Source of the DNA: Triticum aestivum
Taxonomy: Eukaryota > Streptophyta > Magnoliopsida > Poales > Poaceae
Direction of reading: 5' to 3'
Assembly (NCBI RefSeq): GCF_018294505.1
Contig: NC_057796.1
Location: 191,626,239 to 191,690,238, forward strand
Length of the DNA: 64,000 bases
The notes under the pieces were generated by a model, which was not told where the DNA came from, ran no database searches, and worked only from the letters and a program-made list of their open reading frames with translations. Below, piece by piece: positions 33,092 to 43,776 of this stretch. Positions within the stretch are counted from its first letter, which is position 1. Each line of letters opens with the position of its first letter. The translations under genes were made by a program, and so were the position numbers.

Positions 33092-33510
33092 ATCTTCATG
33101 TCCGAGGCGACGGCCGCCATCGTGGGGGCGGGTGGTGCCTACGAACCGGACCGGGCCGTGAGTGACGTGGACGACCCCGACTTGGGGGCGGACGCCTTGG
33201 AAGATGACGCCACAGACGCGTCTACGGAGCAGGCGGCTCCGAAGAAGGAGGCGGCGTCGAGACGTGGCCGGACGACCTCGAGGAGGAGGACGCACCGCGC
33301 CACACGCGGGGGGGCCGACAAGGCGCTCACGGGCTCCTCCGCCACGCCGACTACGCTAGCCGGCACGCACAAGCGCAAACAAGCCGCCGCCTTGTTTGGC
33401 AGCGTGCCGAAGAAGGCCAAGAACTCGACCGCCACGACTAGGCGGAAGGAGGCCACTGCGAAGGCGGCCAAATTTCAGAAGCTCCCAAAGGCGCCTCCCA
33501 TGGTGTCGGC

Positions 33511-33585
33511 GTAAGTATCTTTTCTTGTGCTTTTCTTCCTTCCTGATTCTGTCTGAGTTTCTTTGCTTTACTTTTCTTGGCTTAG
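33511..33585 (+). other. Intron 2 of the G antisense gene
   Basis: Consensus donor GTAAGT, acceptor TTGGCTTAG, phase 2. It joins PPMVSA to PLSLEKSATT in frame. The pyrimidine-rich stretch before the acceptor is clear. Confidence 0.8.
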
Positions 33586-34332
33586 GGCCCCGCTCTCTCT
33601 TGAGAAGTCGGCCACCACCTCCGTCATTAGGTCGGTGGAGACCTCCACCACCACCTGGCGAATCGATCCGACCGCCGACCTCCGGGAGGCGCAGGAGCGA
33701 AACGCGCGGGAGGCGCGCGAGGAGCAGGAAGCTGCCCGTCTGGAGAAGGCAGAGGCGGACAAGGCGGAGGCCGCCGCGCTGAAGAAGCTGGTGCAGGCTG
33801 AGGCTGACGCCGCAGCGAAGAAGCGGCTTGAAGAAGCCGCGCACCGCCAGGAGCCGCTCTTCGTCATTCCCTTGAACTCCGCGCCGCCTCCACCAGAATT
33901 CACAGCGCCGACCGGGGGAGCCGGCGACGAGCACCCGATCATGGAGAGGGAGGGCGGCGATGTCGTCATGCCGGACATGGTCGTGCCCCCGCCACCGCCA
34001 TTTGAAGGGGTGCGAGACAAGCAGCTGGCTGCCCCGCCAGCGCCACCAGCCGGAAATGAGATGGTGACGGCCCGACTCCTGAAGCCCTCACACCAACGCG
34101 TCGTCGTCTTGCTAAGGCGGCCTCAGCGCCACGACCACTGGAAGCCGGCGCGGCAAGCTCATCAGCCCCAGATGCCGAAGCGACCAGCACCGCGCCCGCT
34201 GATTGGGTGCGGGGAGGCGGGACGGGAGCCTTAAACAAGGCGGTCCTAGACGTCCAGGCCAAGCTCCGAGCTGAGGCCGACGCTCTCATGCTATGCAACA
34301 AGGCATTCTTGGATTCGCGTGCGGCCATTCGG

Positions 34333-34498
34333 GTATGTTTATTGCTTTTCCGTCTTTGATTCCTGTACTTCTCTGTGGGGCGCGCCAGCGCACCCACTGG
34401 GTGTAGCCCCCGAGTTTCGGGCCGGCTGCTGAGCAGGCGGCTCGAAACTTTCATTGACAAGTTCTGAGTGCTAATGTTGTTTGACATCTTCACTGAAG
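34333..34498 (+). other. Intron 3 of the G antisense gene
   Basis: Donor GTATGT, acceptor CACTGAAG, phase 0, between DSRAAIR and DYHNLHAASF. Confidence 0.7.
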
Positions 34499-34583
34499 GA
34501 TTATCATAACCTTCACGCGGCCTCCTTCAACTCCAACGTCCGAGAGCTGGACCAGCAGACCGCCGACTTGTCTGAAAGCCGGA

Positions 34584-34873
34584 GTAAGTCTTTGTTTCCT
34601 TTCTCTGCGGGGGCGCGCTGGCGCACCCGCGGGCGGTAGTCCCCAAGATTTGGGCCGACTGCTGAGTAGTCGGGCCGGATCTCCCCGACAACTGCATTCC
34701 TTCTTTTTTTTAATCGTTGATAACTTCTTTCTCTGCGGGGGCGCGCTGGTGCACCTACGGGCTATAGTCCCCGAGATTCGGGCCGACTGCTGAGCAGTCG
34801 GGCCGGATCTCCCCGGCAACTGTACCTCTTCTTTGTTGATTGTTGACGTCTTTTTCTTCCTTTACTTTTGCAG
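34584..34873 (+). other. Intron 4 of the G antisense gene, with internal tandem repeat
   Basis: Donor GTAAGT and acceptor TTTTGCAG. The intron holds two copies of a segment of about 120 bp (TTCTCTGCGGGGGCGCGCTG near 34601 and 34730). A related single copy lies in intron 3 near 34370, so these introns share a repeated module. Confidence 0.75.
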
Positions 34874-35140
34874 AGGCCAATGCCGTCCTGCAGCAGCAGC
34901 TGGGCGAAGCCAACACCATGTTGCGTGCCAAGGAGGTGGAGCGTAGCAAGCTGGCCGAGGAGTGTGACCAACTGGTCACGCAACTGGCAGAGCAGGCGAA
35001 GCTTCTCCAGAAAGCTCAGAAGGAGGCGGAGGTGAAAGAGACCAATCTCCTTGCCGAGTTCGAGACCGAACGCTCCGCTTGGGCCGACAAAGAGACACTG
35101 CTGACTATCGGCTTCGGTAGTATTGAAGACATGGTTGATG

Positions 35141-35234
35141 GTAAGCTTCTTTTTTCTTTCTTTGAGCCGCCGGCTGCTGACCAAGCCGGCCTCTAGCTTC
35201 TGACTTCTATCTTTTTTGCTTTCTGCTCGTGCAG
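35141..35234 (+). other. Intron 5 of the G antisense gene
   Basis: Donor GTAAGC, acceptor GCTCGTGCAG, phase 1. It joins IEDMVD to DFFPAHSGAA through a split GAC codon. Confidence 0.78.
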
Positions 35235-36006
35235 ACTTCTTCCCTGCCCACTCGGGCGCCGCCAACCAGGCTATTGAGGCTTATCGCGAGGAATGGAGGG
35301 CGGAAGACGCGCAGATTGCTGCCGATGCCCCCCGGACCCTTAGCGAGCAGCTTCTCAGCATCCAGGCCCGCCTTCGACCGGCTCACCGGATGCTGCGCCG
35401 TCTTCAACGTGTCGGAGCCCAGGCGATCTCCGCCCTTTGGCCAGACATGCCTGCTCCGCGCACTCCCAGCTGGAGGTAGCGGTCGGCCGCCTTGAGGCTT
35501 GGAAGGGTTCCTCGGCCCGGGCTGGAGCACGCCGGGCCCTGGAGTTTGTCAAGGCATGGTACCTTGGGCTAAATCTAGCCCAGTTGGCCACGTTTCGGCA
35601 GGAAGCCCAGGAGGAGTTGGCGGCGGTGGAGCGTGATCTTGTCAAGCGGACGGCGGCGATCGCCGAGTACACCAACACCAGCATCTTCATCCCGGAGCTG
35701 ACTGAGAATGGCACCGAGGCGCCACCAGAGTGGTTTGGGTTGAACTCGGAGGACGACGAGGACTCAGCCGAGGTGATCGACTCCGGCGACGAGGGAGAAG
35801 GCGAGGAGGACGAGGAAAGCGGAGAAGATGCGCGAGAGGTCGGAGCGGACGGCCAGCCTCCGCTTGACCGTGCCTCGAGCAACGAGCCGCGCTCGAGCAC
35901 GCCGACTGCTACTGGAGGTGACCAAGCAGAGACTGACCAGCCGTCCACTCCACCAACCGGCACCACCGACTCCGCCAACCCGCCGGCCCCCTCAGCTGCT
36001 CCCTAG

Positions 36007-36712
36007 GCTGCCGTCTTATCTTTACTTTTCCTGCTTTACCAGTCTCGACAAACTTTCTTAAATTTGCACAATTCCACCCGCGGGGTGTATTTCAAACTCT
36101 GTTGAATGCTGGCCAAGGGCCTTTTGACATGTAAATATTTTTGCCGAGTTCTATCTCTTCTTACTTTCTGCTCCTTGGCCTTTTTCCTTTGCCGCCCTCC
36201 CTTGGTTGCCGTCTTGCCAGCCGAACAGCCGCTCTGCGGACTGTGGCTAGGTCAAGTACTTAGCCACTTTCAGGAAGGCAAGTACTTAGCCGACTTGAGC
36301 GTTAGCAAGTTATGTAGAAGCCGGCCGGCCGGCTGCTCAGCAGTCGGCCGGTGAAGCAAGAAGCCGGCTTGAACTATGTACATGCTTTTTGGTCCTTAGC
36401 CATTTTTCATGTGGGCACCCTTTTCTGCCTTTAACCCCTGCCTATCGGACAGTCGCTCTGCGAGCTGTGGCCTTGGCAGGAGAAGGTTTAAGTGCCAACA
36501 CACTACTTGTCCGGCTACAGGAAGCATTACATAGTACAAGGCGGCGAGCCCCCGGGCTGACTGATCGAACCCGGTGCCGGGCGGAAAAATGAAATAACAC
36601 ATTCATAGGCATAATACTTATCAGATAGATAAAAGAGGGTAGTCCCCGAGCTCTTCTCGGGGGACCCGGAGTCTTCATACTTAATACAAAAGGTAGCGTG
36701 TTACATACTGCA
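36007..36712. other. Spacer between the convergent antisense gene and pol of G
   Basis: About 700 bp between the stop of the plus-strand gene (36006) and the end of the minus-strand integrase (36713). It should hold the 3' UTR of the plus-strand gene. It contains short repeats (AAGTACTTAGCC twice near 36255-36295, and GCCGGCCGGCCGGCTGCTCA near 36322) and no gene. Confidence 0.55.
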
Positions 36713-38003
36713 TCAACTGTAAAATCTTCGGAGGAGATTTGCATGCCATGGCCGCTCAGTCTCCTTGCCGGAGTCGTCTCTTTTGCGTGCTCTGGGCTTC
36801 TGAGCATCGATCAGGTAGTAGGAGTCCTTGCCCAGAACTTTGCTGATGATGAAGGGGCCTTCCCAAGGTGCCGAGAGCTTGTGCTGGCCGGCTGTTCGCT
36901 GGATCAGCCGGAGCACAAGGTCTCCCTCTTGGAAGGATCTTGGCTTGACCTTCCGGTTGTAGTATCGGTGTAGACTCTGCTGGTGGATGGTGGACCGGCT
37001 GAGTGCCAACAGCCGGCCCTCTTCCAGCAGATCGACACCGTCTTCTCGTGCTTCTTTTGCCTCCTCTTCGGTGTACATGGTGACTCGAGGGGAGTCGAAT
37101 TCTATGTCCGTCGGGATAACGGCTTCGGCACCGTAGACGAGGAAGAAAGGCGTGAAGCTGGTTGACTTGTTCGGAGTTGTGCGCAGGCTCCAGAGGACGG
37201 CCGGCAGCTCATCGAGCCAACAGCCGGCCGAACGCTCCAGAGGCTCGACCAGTCGGGGCTTGATGCCGGACAAAATGAGGCCGTTTGCTTGCTCCACCTG
37301 GCCGTTTGACTGCGGATGGGCAACAGACGCTAAGTCCAGTCGGATGCCCTGCGTCGCAGAGAAACGAGCCAAGGCGCCGTTGGCACATGATGCTGTGTGG
37401 TATGCCATAACGAATGGTGATGTCAGCGATGAAAGTCACAACAGTCGGACCATTCAACTTCTTAATTGGCTTCTCTTCTATCCACTTGGTGAATTTATCC
37501 ACGGCAACAAGCCAATGAGTCATGCCGCCGCATGCTGTCTTGAATGGTCCCACCATGTCCAGCCCCCAGACGGCAAAGGGCCAGGCAATGGGGGTAGTCT
37601 TGAGTGCAGAAGCCGGCAGATGTGGCTTGGAGTGGAACTTCTGGCACCCTTTACACTTCTGGAACAAGTCTTTGGCATCTTCTAGAGCAGTTGGCCAGAA
37701 AAAACCATGGCGGAAAGCTTTGGCAACAAGTGATCTTGGAGCCGCGTGGTGACCACACTCGCCTTGGTAGATATCTTTGAGGATTGCTTGGCCTGTCTCC
37801 GGCTCCACGCAGCGCTGGTACACAACCGTGACACTGCGCCTTACAAGCTCTCTGTTGACAATGGTGTATGCTGCTGGCCGACGTTGCACTTGTCGGGCCG
37901 AGATCTCATCAGTCGGCAGCTCTTTGTTCACGAGAAAGTTGAGGATGGGCTGAGTCCATGAAGGTGTTGCTATTTCTTCAACTGCCAGAACTGCTATTTG
38001 CAC
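36713..38003 (-). pseudogene. Element G integrase, catalytic aspartate deleted
   Basis: The minus strand shows the H2C2 zinc-binding region (HHAAPRSLVAKAFRHGFFWP, then CKGCQKFHSKPH) and the core with first catalytic Asp (GLDMVGPFKTACGG) up to YGIPHSIM (codons near 37396). Normally TDNGTNF follows. Here about 20 bases are missing, the second Asp is lost and the frame shifts; the protein resumes with ANGALARFSATQGIRLDLAS and the Glu motif HPQSNGQVEQANGLI. The C-terminal part runs to WHANLLRRFYS with a stop at 36713. Integrase inserts element DNA into the chromosome. This copy cannot be active. Confidence 0.9.
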
Positions 38004-39154
38004 GAGGGCGGTTGGGCCGGGAGGCGGCGGGTTGGAGTCGGCTGCCGCTTACTGAGTCGGTGAAGTCCTTGAGCCGACTGCTGCAGTCCCCGGGTCGGGT
38101 TCTGAAGTCCCCGGGCCGGGTGCGGCTGCCGCAGTCCCCGAGCCGCCTGCCGAAGTCCCCGCACCGGCTGCTATGGTCCTCATGTCGGATCCGACTGCTT
38201 CAGGAGGAGCCGACACGAAGATGGAGTCTGATTCTGGAGACGGCTTGACAGACGGTTTGAGGAGGCGCTGTAGGGCTACGCCGGCTGGTATTGCTTGCCG
38301 GATGGAGCCGATCCGTGCCAAGGCATCTGCTTGCTCATTGTCATTCTTGGCACATGGAGGAACTCGCACCCTTCAAAGTATCCACTGAGTTGCTGGACAA
38401 GGAAGCGGTAGCTGGCCATATTTGCATCCTTGGCGTCCTAGTTGCCTGACGACTGCTGGACCACCAAGTCGGAGTCTCCATAGCACAGGATCTGGCGAAT
38501 GCTGAGTTCCTTGGCAAGCCGGAGCCCGTGTATGAGCGCTTCGTATTCAGCTACGTTGTTGGAGGTGGCAAAGTGAATTTGCAACACATATCTGAGCTTG
38601 TCGCCTTTGGGAGAGGTGAGGACGATGCCGGCTCCCAAACCGGTGCGCATCTTGGAACCATCAAAGTGCATTCGCCAATGGGCGGAGTCCGGCGCTGGCG
38701 GCAGGTACTGGGTCTCGGTCCAGTCGACGAGGAAGTCGGCCAGTGCTTGGGACTTGATGGCGGTGCGACGCTGGTAGTAGATGGTGTAGGGGGCCAAATC
38801 TATGGCCCATTTGGCCACTCGGCCCGAAGCATCTCGGCTTCCAATGATCTCGGCAAGCGGAGCAGTGCAGACAACAGTGATTGGGTGCTCTTGAAAGTAC
38901 GGCTTCGGCTTCTTGGCGGAAAAATGCATGCCGTAGCACATCTTCTGATAGTGGGGGTAGTTCTTCTTGGAGGCGGACAACACTTCACTCAGGTAATACA
39001 CCGGCCTCTGGACTGGTAGTGCTTTGCCTTCTTCCTTGCGCTCCACAACTATGATTGTGCTGACCACCCGGCTGGTGGTGGCGATGTAGAGAAGCATGGG
39101 CTCCTTGTCAGTCGGAGCCGCCAGGACAGGCGGAGTGGTCAACATTTTCTTGAG
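38004..39154 (-). pseudogene. Element G RNase H domain and linker
   Basis: The RT-proximal RNase H part (TDKEPMLLYIATTSRVVSTI, then PVYYLSEVLSASKKNYPHYQ) is followed by a second, plant-type RNase H domain with the acidic residues in MHFDGSKMRTGLGAGIVL, NNVAEYEALIHGLRLA and CYGDSDLVVQQ. A TAG at 38438-38440 replaces the Trp usually seen in the QVxGNWxAKD motif, a G-to-A type change. Downstream the C-terminal part (NDNEQADALARIGS) and a G/T/S/A-rich linker reach the integrase. RNase H removes the RNA template during reverse transcription. Confidence 0.88.
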
Positions 39155-40112
39155 CTAGAGAAAAGCTTCGTAAGCCTTGTTGTTCCACTCGAAAAAAGTG
39201 GTCTTCCTCATGAGCTGGTACAGGGGAAGAGCCTTCTCACCCAGCCGATTGATGAAACGGCTGATGGATGCCAAGCAGCCGGTGAATTTTTGCACGTCCA
39301 GTAGTCGGGTGGGCACCTCCATCCTCTTGATGGCCTTGATCTTCACAGGGTTGCACTCTATGCCGCGCTCTGAGACCAGGAAGCCAAGAAGCTGGCCGGC
39401 TGGTACTCCAAAGACACATTTTTTCCGGGTTGAGCTTGATTTGAAATCGGCGTAAGTTTTCAAAGGTTTCCTTGAGGTCTTCTAGCAGCGTGTCGCGCTT
39501 CTCCGTCTTCACCACAACGTCGTCCACATAGACATGGGCGTTTCTGCCGAGTTGCTTGATGAGACACTTCTGCATGCAACGTTGAAACGTGGCGCCGGCA
39601 TTCCTCAAGCCGAATGTCATGATCAAGTAGTAGAAGGCTCCGAATGGTGTGAGGAAGGCGGTCTTCAGCCTGTCGGCCGGGTTCAGCTTGATCTGATGAT
39701 ACCCCGAATATGCATCTAATAAACTCAACAGCTCGCATCCGGCTGTGGAGTCTATCACTTGGTCAATTCTTGGCAGGGCAAAGGGATCTTTGGGGCAAGC
39801 TTTGTTGAGGCTGGTATAATCGATACACATGCGCCACTGCTTATTCTTCTTCAGTACAAGGACTAGGTTGGCTAACCATTCTGGAAAGAACACTTCCATG
39901 ATGAAGCCGGCTGCTAGAAGCCGGGCTATCTCTTCTCCAACAACTCTTCTCTTCTCTTCTGACAGGTGGTGCAAGGGCTGCCTGACTGGCTTGGCATCAG
40001 GTCGGACATGTAGCTTGTGCTCGGCGAAATCCGTAGGAACACTCGGCATGTCCTAGGGAGACCATGCAAAGATGTCCCGATTCTCACGGAGGAAATCGAC
40101 GAGCTCGCTTCC
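39155..40112 (-). pseudogene. Element G reverse transcriptase, frameshifted and with stops
   Basis: From KLHVRPDAKPVRQPLHHLSE through RMCIDYTSLNKACPKDPFAL and LLDAYSGYHQIKLNPADRLK to the catalytic box VYVDDVVVKTE (YVDD codons at 39519-39530) the RT palm is complete. A frameshift occurs just after IKLNPEKMC (near 39420). The thumb region (CVFGVPAGQLLGFLVSERGI, then KFTGCLASISRFINRLGEKA) is in a second register. In-frame stops lie near 40052 and at 40113. The motif set is typical of Ty3/Gypsy elements of the plant OTA/Tat-type lineage. I did not place it more finely. Confidence 0.92.
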
Positions 40113-40850
40113 CTATTTCCTATCAAGATTTGCACCTATGACAGCGTGCCTCTCCGGGTGCTCCGAGTCCAAGGGTATCTTCTTTGTTTCTTTTGCCGGC
40201 TTGAGCGAGCCCTCAGCTTCTGACTCCTTGGGGTTGGGTGAAATTTCCGGCTGCTTGCCTGCCATTGCCACAACCCGGTCAAGGAGCCGCTTCTCTGCTG
40301 CAATCACGAGGGACTCGGCTAGCCAGCTGCTGTCTGCTGCAGAGGCGGACGACTTCTTGTAGTCTCCAGTTATGGTCAGGATTCCCTTGGTGCTCGGCAT
40401 CTTCATCTTGAGGTAAGCATAGTGGGGGACCGCCATGAACTTGGCCAGAGCAAGCCGGCCAAGTAGCGCATGGTAGGGGCTCTCAAGGTCCACCACCTCA
40501 AACCAGACTGGCTCTCGGCGGAAGTGATCTTTGTCCCCAAAGAGGACGTCTATCTGTGTCTTGCCGATTGGTGAGCAGGAAAGGCCAAGAACTATGCCAT
40601 GGAATACAGTCCGACTAGGCTGAAGCTGCCTCTGTTTGATTCCTAACTTCTCCATAGTGTCTCGGTACAGGATGTTGATGCTGCTGCCGCCATCTATCGG
40701 GACTCGGGAGAAGCGAGGAGCCTGCCTCTCTATTGCGAAGGTGGCATCTAAGACCAAGGCATAAGAACCAGGAGAAGGCATCACCTCCGGGTGGTCAGCT
40801 CTGCTCCAGCTGATGGGCTTTTCAGACCAATGCATGAACTCGGGGTCTCT
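40113..40850 (-). pseudogene. Element G aspartic protease
   Basis: The active-site region is RVPIDGGSSINILYRDTMEK (the D-G-G-S form common in plant Tat-like Gypsy elements). It is followed by FHGIVLGLSCSPIGKTQIDV and YHALLGRLALAKFMAVPHYA, giving the full retropepsin fold. The frame ends at a TAG (40113-40115) in the sequence NLDRK-stop-GSELVDFLREN, most easily explained by CAG to TAG. A frameshift near 40840 separates it from gag. Confidence 0.88.
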
Positions 40851-41988
40851 GATGCTACTGCATTTACTTCTTGTTGCCGCTGCTGTCTGCTGTGCTTATC
40901 ATCGGCCACGCCGGTGAACACGACATAAGCTCCACGCTCTTCAGGATACACGTCTTGTATGGCGCCGACTGGCCGAACTGCCGGCTTCTCGGGAGGAGGA
41001 GGGGGCGACGGCCCAGCAGGCGGAGGAGGCAGGAGTCCATCACCCTTGGCGATCCTGGTGAACCAGTGGCACTTCCGAGTGGTGTGGTTGGACGGCTTCG
41101 CGCCACTGTGAAACTTACAGGGTGCATCAAGAGTCTGCTCGTACAAGAAGGCGGGCAGCCCGTTGGGCTTGCCGCCCTTCTAACACTTGGGTAGAGGCTG
41201 CCCTTCTGGCTGCTGATCTTCGACTGTCGCCACTTGCCGGCTTGTGGAAGCCGGCTGCGCGGCCTTGCGCTTATTGTCATTCGGTTGCTGACGCCGACTG
41301 GTGTCACCAGCCGGAGTCCGAGGAGCTTGAGGAGCCACTTTGCCAGATGCATCAACTTGGATCTCTGCCTTCATGGAGGAGTCGGCCGTGGCGTACTTGT
41401 CTGCTATGATCAGCAGTTCGTCGAGGGTCGCCGGCTCATCGCAGAGAAGCTTGTGCTTGAGGAGGGTGCCTTCTCGGCACCCGGCAGTGAAGTACTCGAT
41501 GGCTTGCACCTCGTGCACACCCTCGCAAGAGTTGCGCAGCTCGGCCCAGTGCGTGAGGTAGTCGCGAGTCGACTCGTTGGGGCCTTGCACGCACAAGGAG
41601 AGCTGACGAGGCTTGGGCGGCCGCTTGTACGTGCTGGTGAAGTTACGGATGAAAGCTTCGGTGAAATCAACCCAGCTGTTGATGCTGCGGGCCTTCAGGC
41701 TGTTCAGCCATGTCCGGGCTATGCCCTGGAGCATGAGCGGGACGTACATCACGGCAACATGCTTGTTGCCGTTTGCGATGCTGACGGCTATGGAGTAGTC
41801 GACCAGCCAGTCCTCCGGCTTCACGGAGCCGGTGTACTTGGGCGTATCTCTCGGGAGCGTGAACCCTTTGGGGAAGGGCTCATCTCGGATGTGGGGGCCA
41901 AAACAAGGCGGACCCAGCTCGTCTTCTTCTTCTAGTACCAGGGATCGGTTGAGGCGGTCGATCCGGTGGCGGGCGTCGTTCTCTCTGA
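40851..41988 (-). pseudogene. Element G gag, core domain
   Basis: This is the capsid-type retrotransposon gag domain: KPEDWLVDYSIAVSIANGNK, YVPLMLQGIARTWLNSLKAR, SWVDFTEAFIRNFTSTYKRP, then the RDYLTHWAELRNSCEGVHEV and YFTAGCREGTLLKHKL helices. After a K/P/Q-rich linker a TAG-type stop interrupts at 41178-41180 (PLPKC-stop-KGGKPNG). The frame then continues to the H/C-containing CKFHSGAKPSNHTTRKCHWF region near 41100. The N-terminal part is displaced to 43777-44880 by the Angela LTR. Confidence 0.88.
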
Positions 41989-43771
41989 TGTTGGGGAACG
42001 TAGCAGAAATTCAAAATTTTCTACGCATCACCAAGATCAATCTATGGAGTAATCTAGCAACGAGGGGAAGGGGAGTGGATCTACATACCCTTGTAGATCG
42101 CGATGCGGAAGCGTTGCAAGAACGCGGATGAAGGAGTCGTACTCGTAGCGATTCAGATCGCGGTTGATTCCGATCTAAGCACCGAAGAACGGTGCCTCCG
42201 CGTTCAACACACGTGCAGCCCGGTGACGTCTCCCACGCCTTGATCTAGCAAGGTGAGAGGGAGAGGTTGGGGAAGACTCCATCCAGCAGCAGCACGACGG
42301 CGTGGTGGTGATGGAGGAGCGTGGCAATCCCGCAGGGCTTCGCCAAGCACCGCGGGAGAGGAGGAGGGAGAGAGGTAGGGCTGCGCCAAGAGAGACCGGA
42401 AAACTCATGTGTTGGGCAGCCCCTAGACCTCAACTATATATAGGGGAAGGGGAGGGGGCTGCGCCCCCTCTAGGGTTTCCACCCCAAGAGGTGCGGCAGC
42501 CTAGAACCCATCTAGGGTGGCGGCCAAGGGGAGGAGAGGGGGGCGCCACTAGGGTGGGCCTTATGGCCCATCTGGACCTAGGGTTTGCCCCCTCCCACTC
42601 TCTCATGCGCCTTGGGTGTTGGTGGGGGGGCGCGCCAGCCCACCTGGGGCTGGTCCCCTCCCACACTTGGCCCGCGCAGCCTTCTGGGGCTGGTGGCCCC
42701 ACTTGGTGGACCCCCGGGACCCTCCCGGTGGTCCCGGTACATTACCGATATCACCCGAAACCTTTCCGGCGACCAAAACAGGACTTCCCATATATAAATC
42801 TTTACCTCCGGACCATTCCGGAACTCCTCGTGACGTCCGGGATATCATCCGGGACTCCGAACAACATTCGGTAACCACGTATATCTATTCCCTATAACCC
42901 TAGCGTCATCGAACCTTAAGTGTGTAGACCCTACGGGTTCGGGAACCATGCAGACATGACCGAGACGTTCTCCGGTCAATAACCAATAGCGGGATCTGGA
43001 TACCCATGTTGGCTCCCACATGTTCCACGATGATCTCATCGGATGAACCACGGTGTCGAGGATTCAATCAATCACGTATACAATTCCCTTTGTCTATCGG
43101 TATGTTACTTGCCCGAGATTCGATCGTCGGTATCCCGATACCTTGTTCAATCTCGTTACCGGCAAGTCTCTTTACTCGTTCCGTAACTCACATCATCACG
43201 TGATCAACTCCTTGGTCACATTGTGCACATTATGATGATGTCCTACCGAGTGGGCCCAGAGATACCTCTCCGTTTACACGGAGTGACAAATCCCAGTCTC
43301 GATTCGTGCCAACCCAACAGACACTTTCGGAGATACCTGTAGTGCACCTTTATAGCCACCCAGTTACGTTGTGACGTTTGGTACACCCAAAGCATTCCTA
43401 CGGTATCCGGGAGTTGCACAATCTCATGGTCTAAGGAAATGATACTTGACATTAGAAAAAGCTCTGAGCAAACGAACTACACGATCTTGTGTCAGGCTTA
43501 GGATTGGGTCTCGTCCATCACATCATTCTCCTAATGATGTGATCCCGTTATCAACGACATCCAATGTCCATGGTCAGGAAACCGTAACCATCTATTGATC
43601 AACGAGCTAGTCAACTAGAGGCTTACTAGGGACATGGTGTTGTCTATGTATCCACACATGTATCTGAGTTTCCTATCAATACAATTCTAGTATGGATAAT
43701 AAACGATTATCATGAACAAGGAAATATAATAATAACCAATTTATTATTGCCTCTAGGGCATATTTCCAACA
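41989..43771 (-). mobile_element. Solo LTR of Copia family Angela (BARE1/WIS group) in gag of G
   Basis: 1783 bp. On the minus strand it starts TGTTGGAAATATGCCCTAGA and ends GCTACGTTCCCCAACA, which I recognise as an Angela-type LTR. Target duplication TCTGA / TCCGA (41984-41988, 43772-43776; one mismatch). The gag frame of G resumes on both sides. It contains the usual CTATATATAG TATA region near 42432-42441. There is no internal sequence, so it is a recombination product. Confidence 0.93.
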
Positions 43772-43776
43772 TCCGA

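Larger units (their letters stand above)
32112..36006 (+). pseudogene. Antisense accessory gene of G: PF04195-type protein with coiled coil, six exons
   Basis: Exon 1 is 32112-33003 (MARERGGDWDRSNVTEDHIA; core GFGLPASGFFRSFLEFYHLQ, then LPTIKLWAAFFYTKLG). Exon 2 is 33092-33510 (basic, nuclear-signal-like KRKQAAALFGSVPKKAKNS). Exon 3 is 33586-34332 (E/A/R-rich coiled coil). Exon 4 is 34499-34583, exon 5 is 34874-35140 (coiled coil KANAVLQQQLGEANTMLRAK) and exon 6 is 35235-36006 (helical domain, acidic tail SEDDEDSAEVIDSGDEGEGE). All five introns are GT-AG and all phases fit (0, 2, 0, 1, 1). The N-terminal part fits the plant 'putative gypsy type transposon' class (PF04195). One-base frameshifts near 32285, 32680, 34070 and 35450 break the copy. 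It faces pol tail-to-tail. The function of this class is unknown; regulation of the element or packaging in trans are only guesses. Confidence 0.82.
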
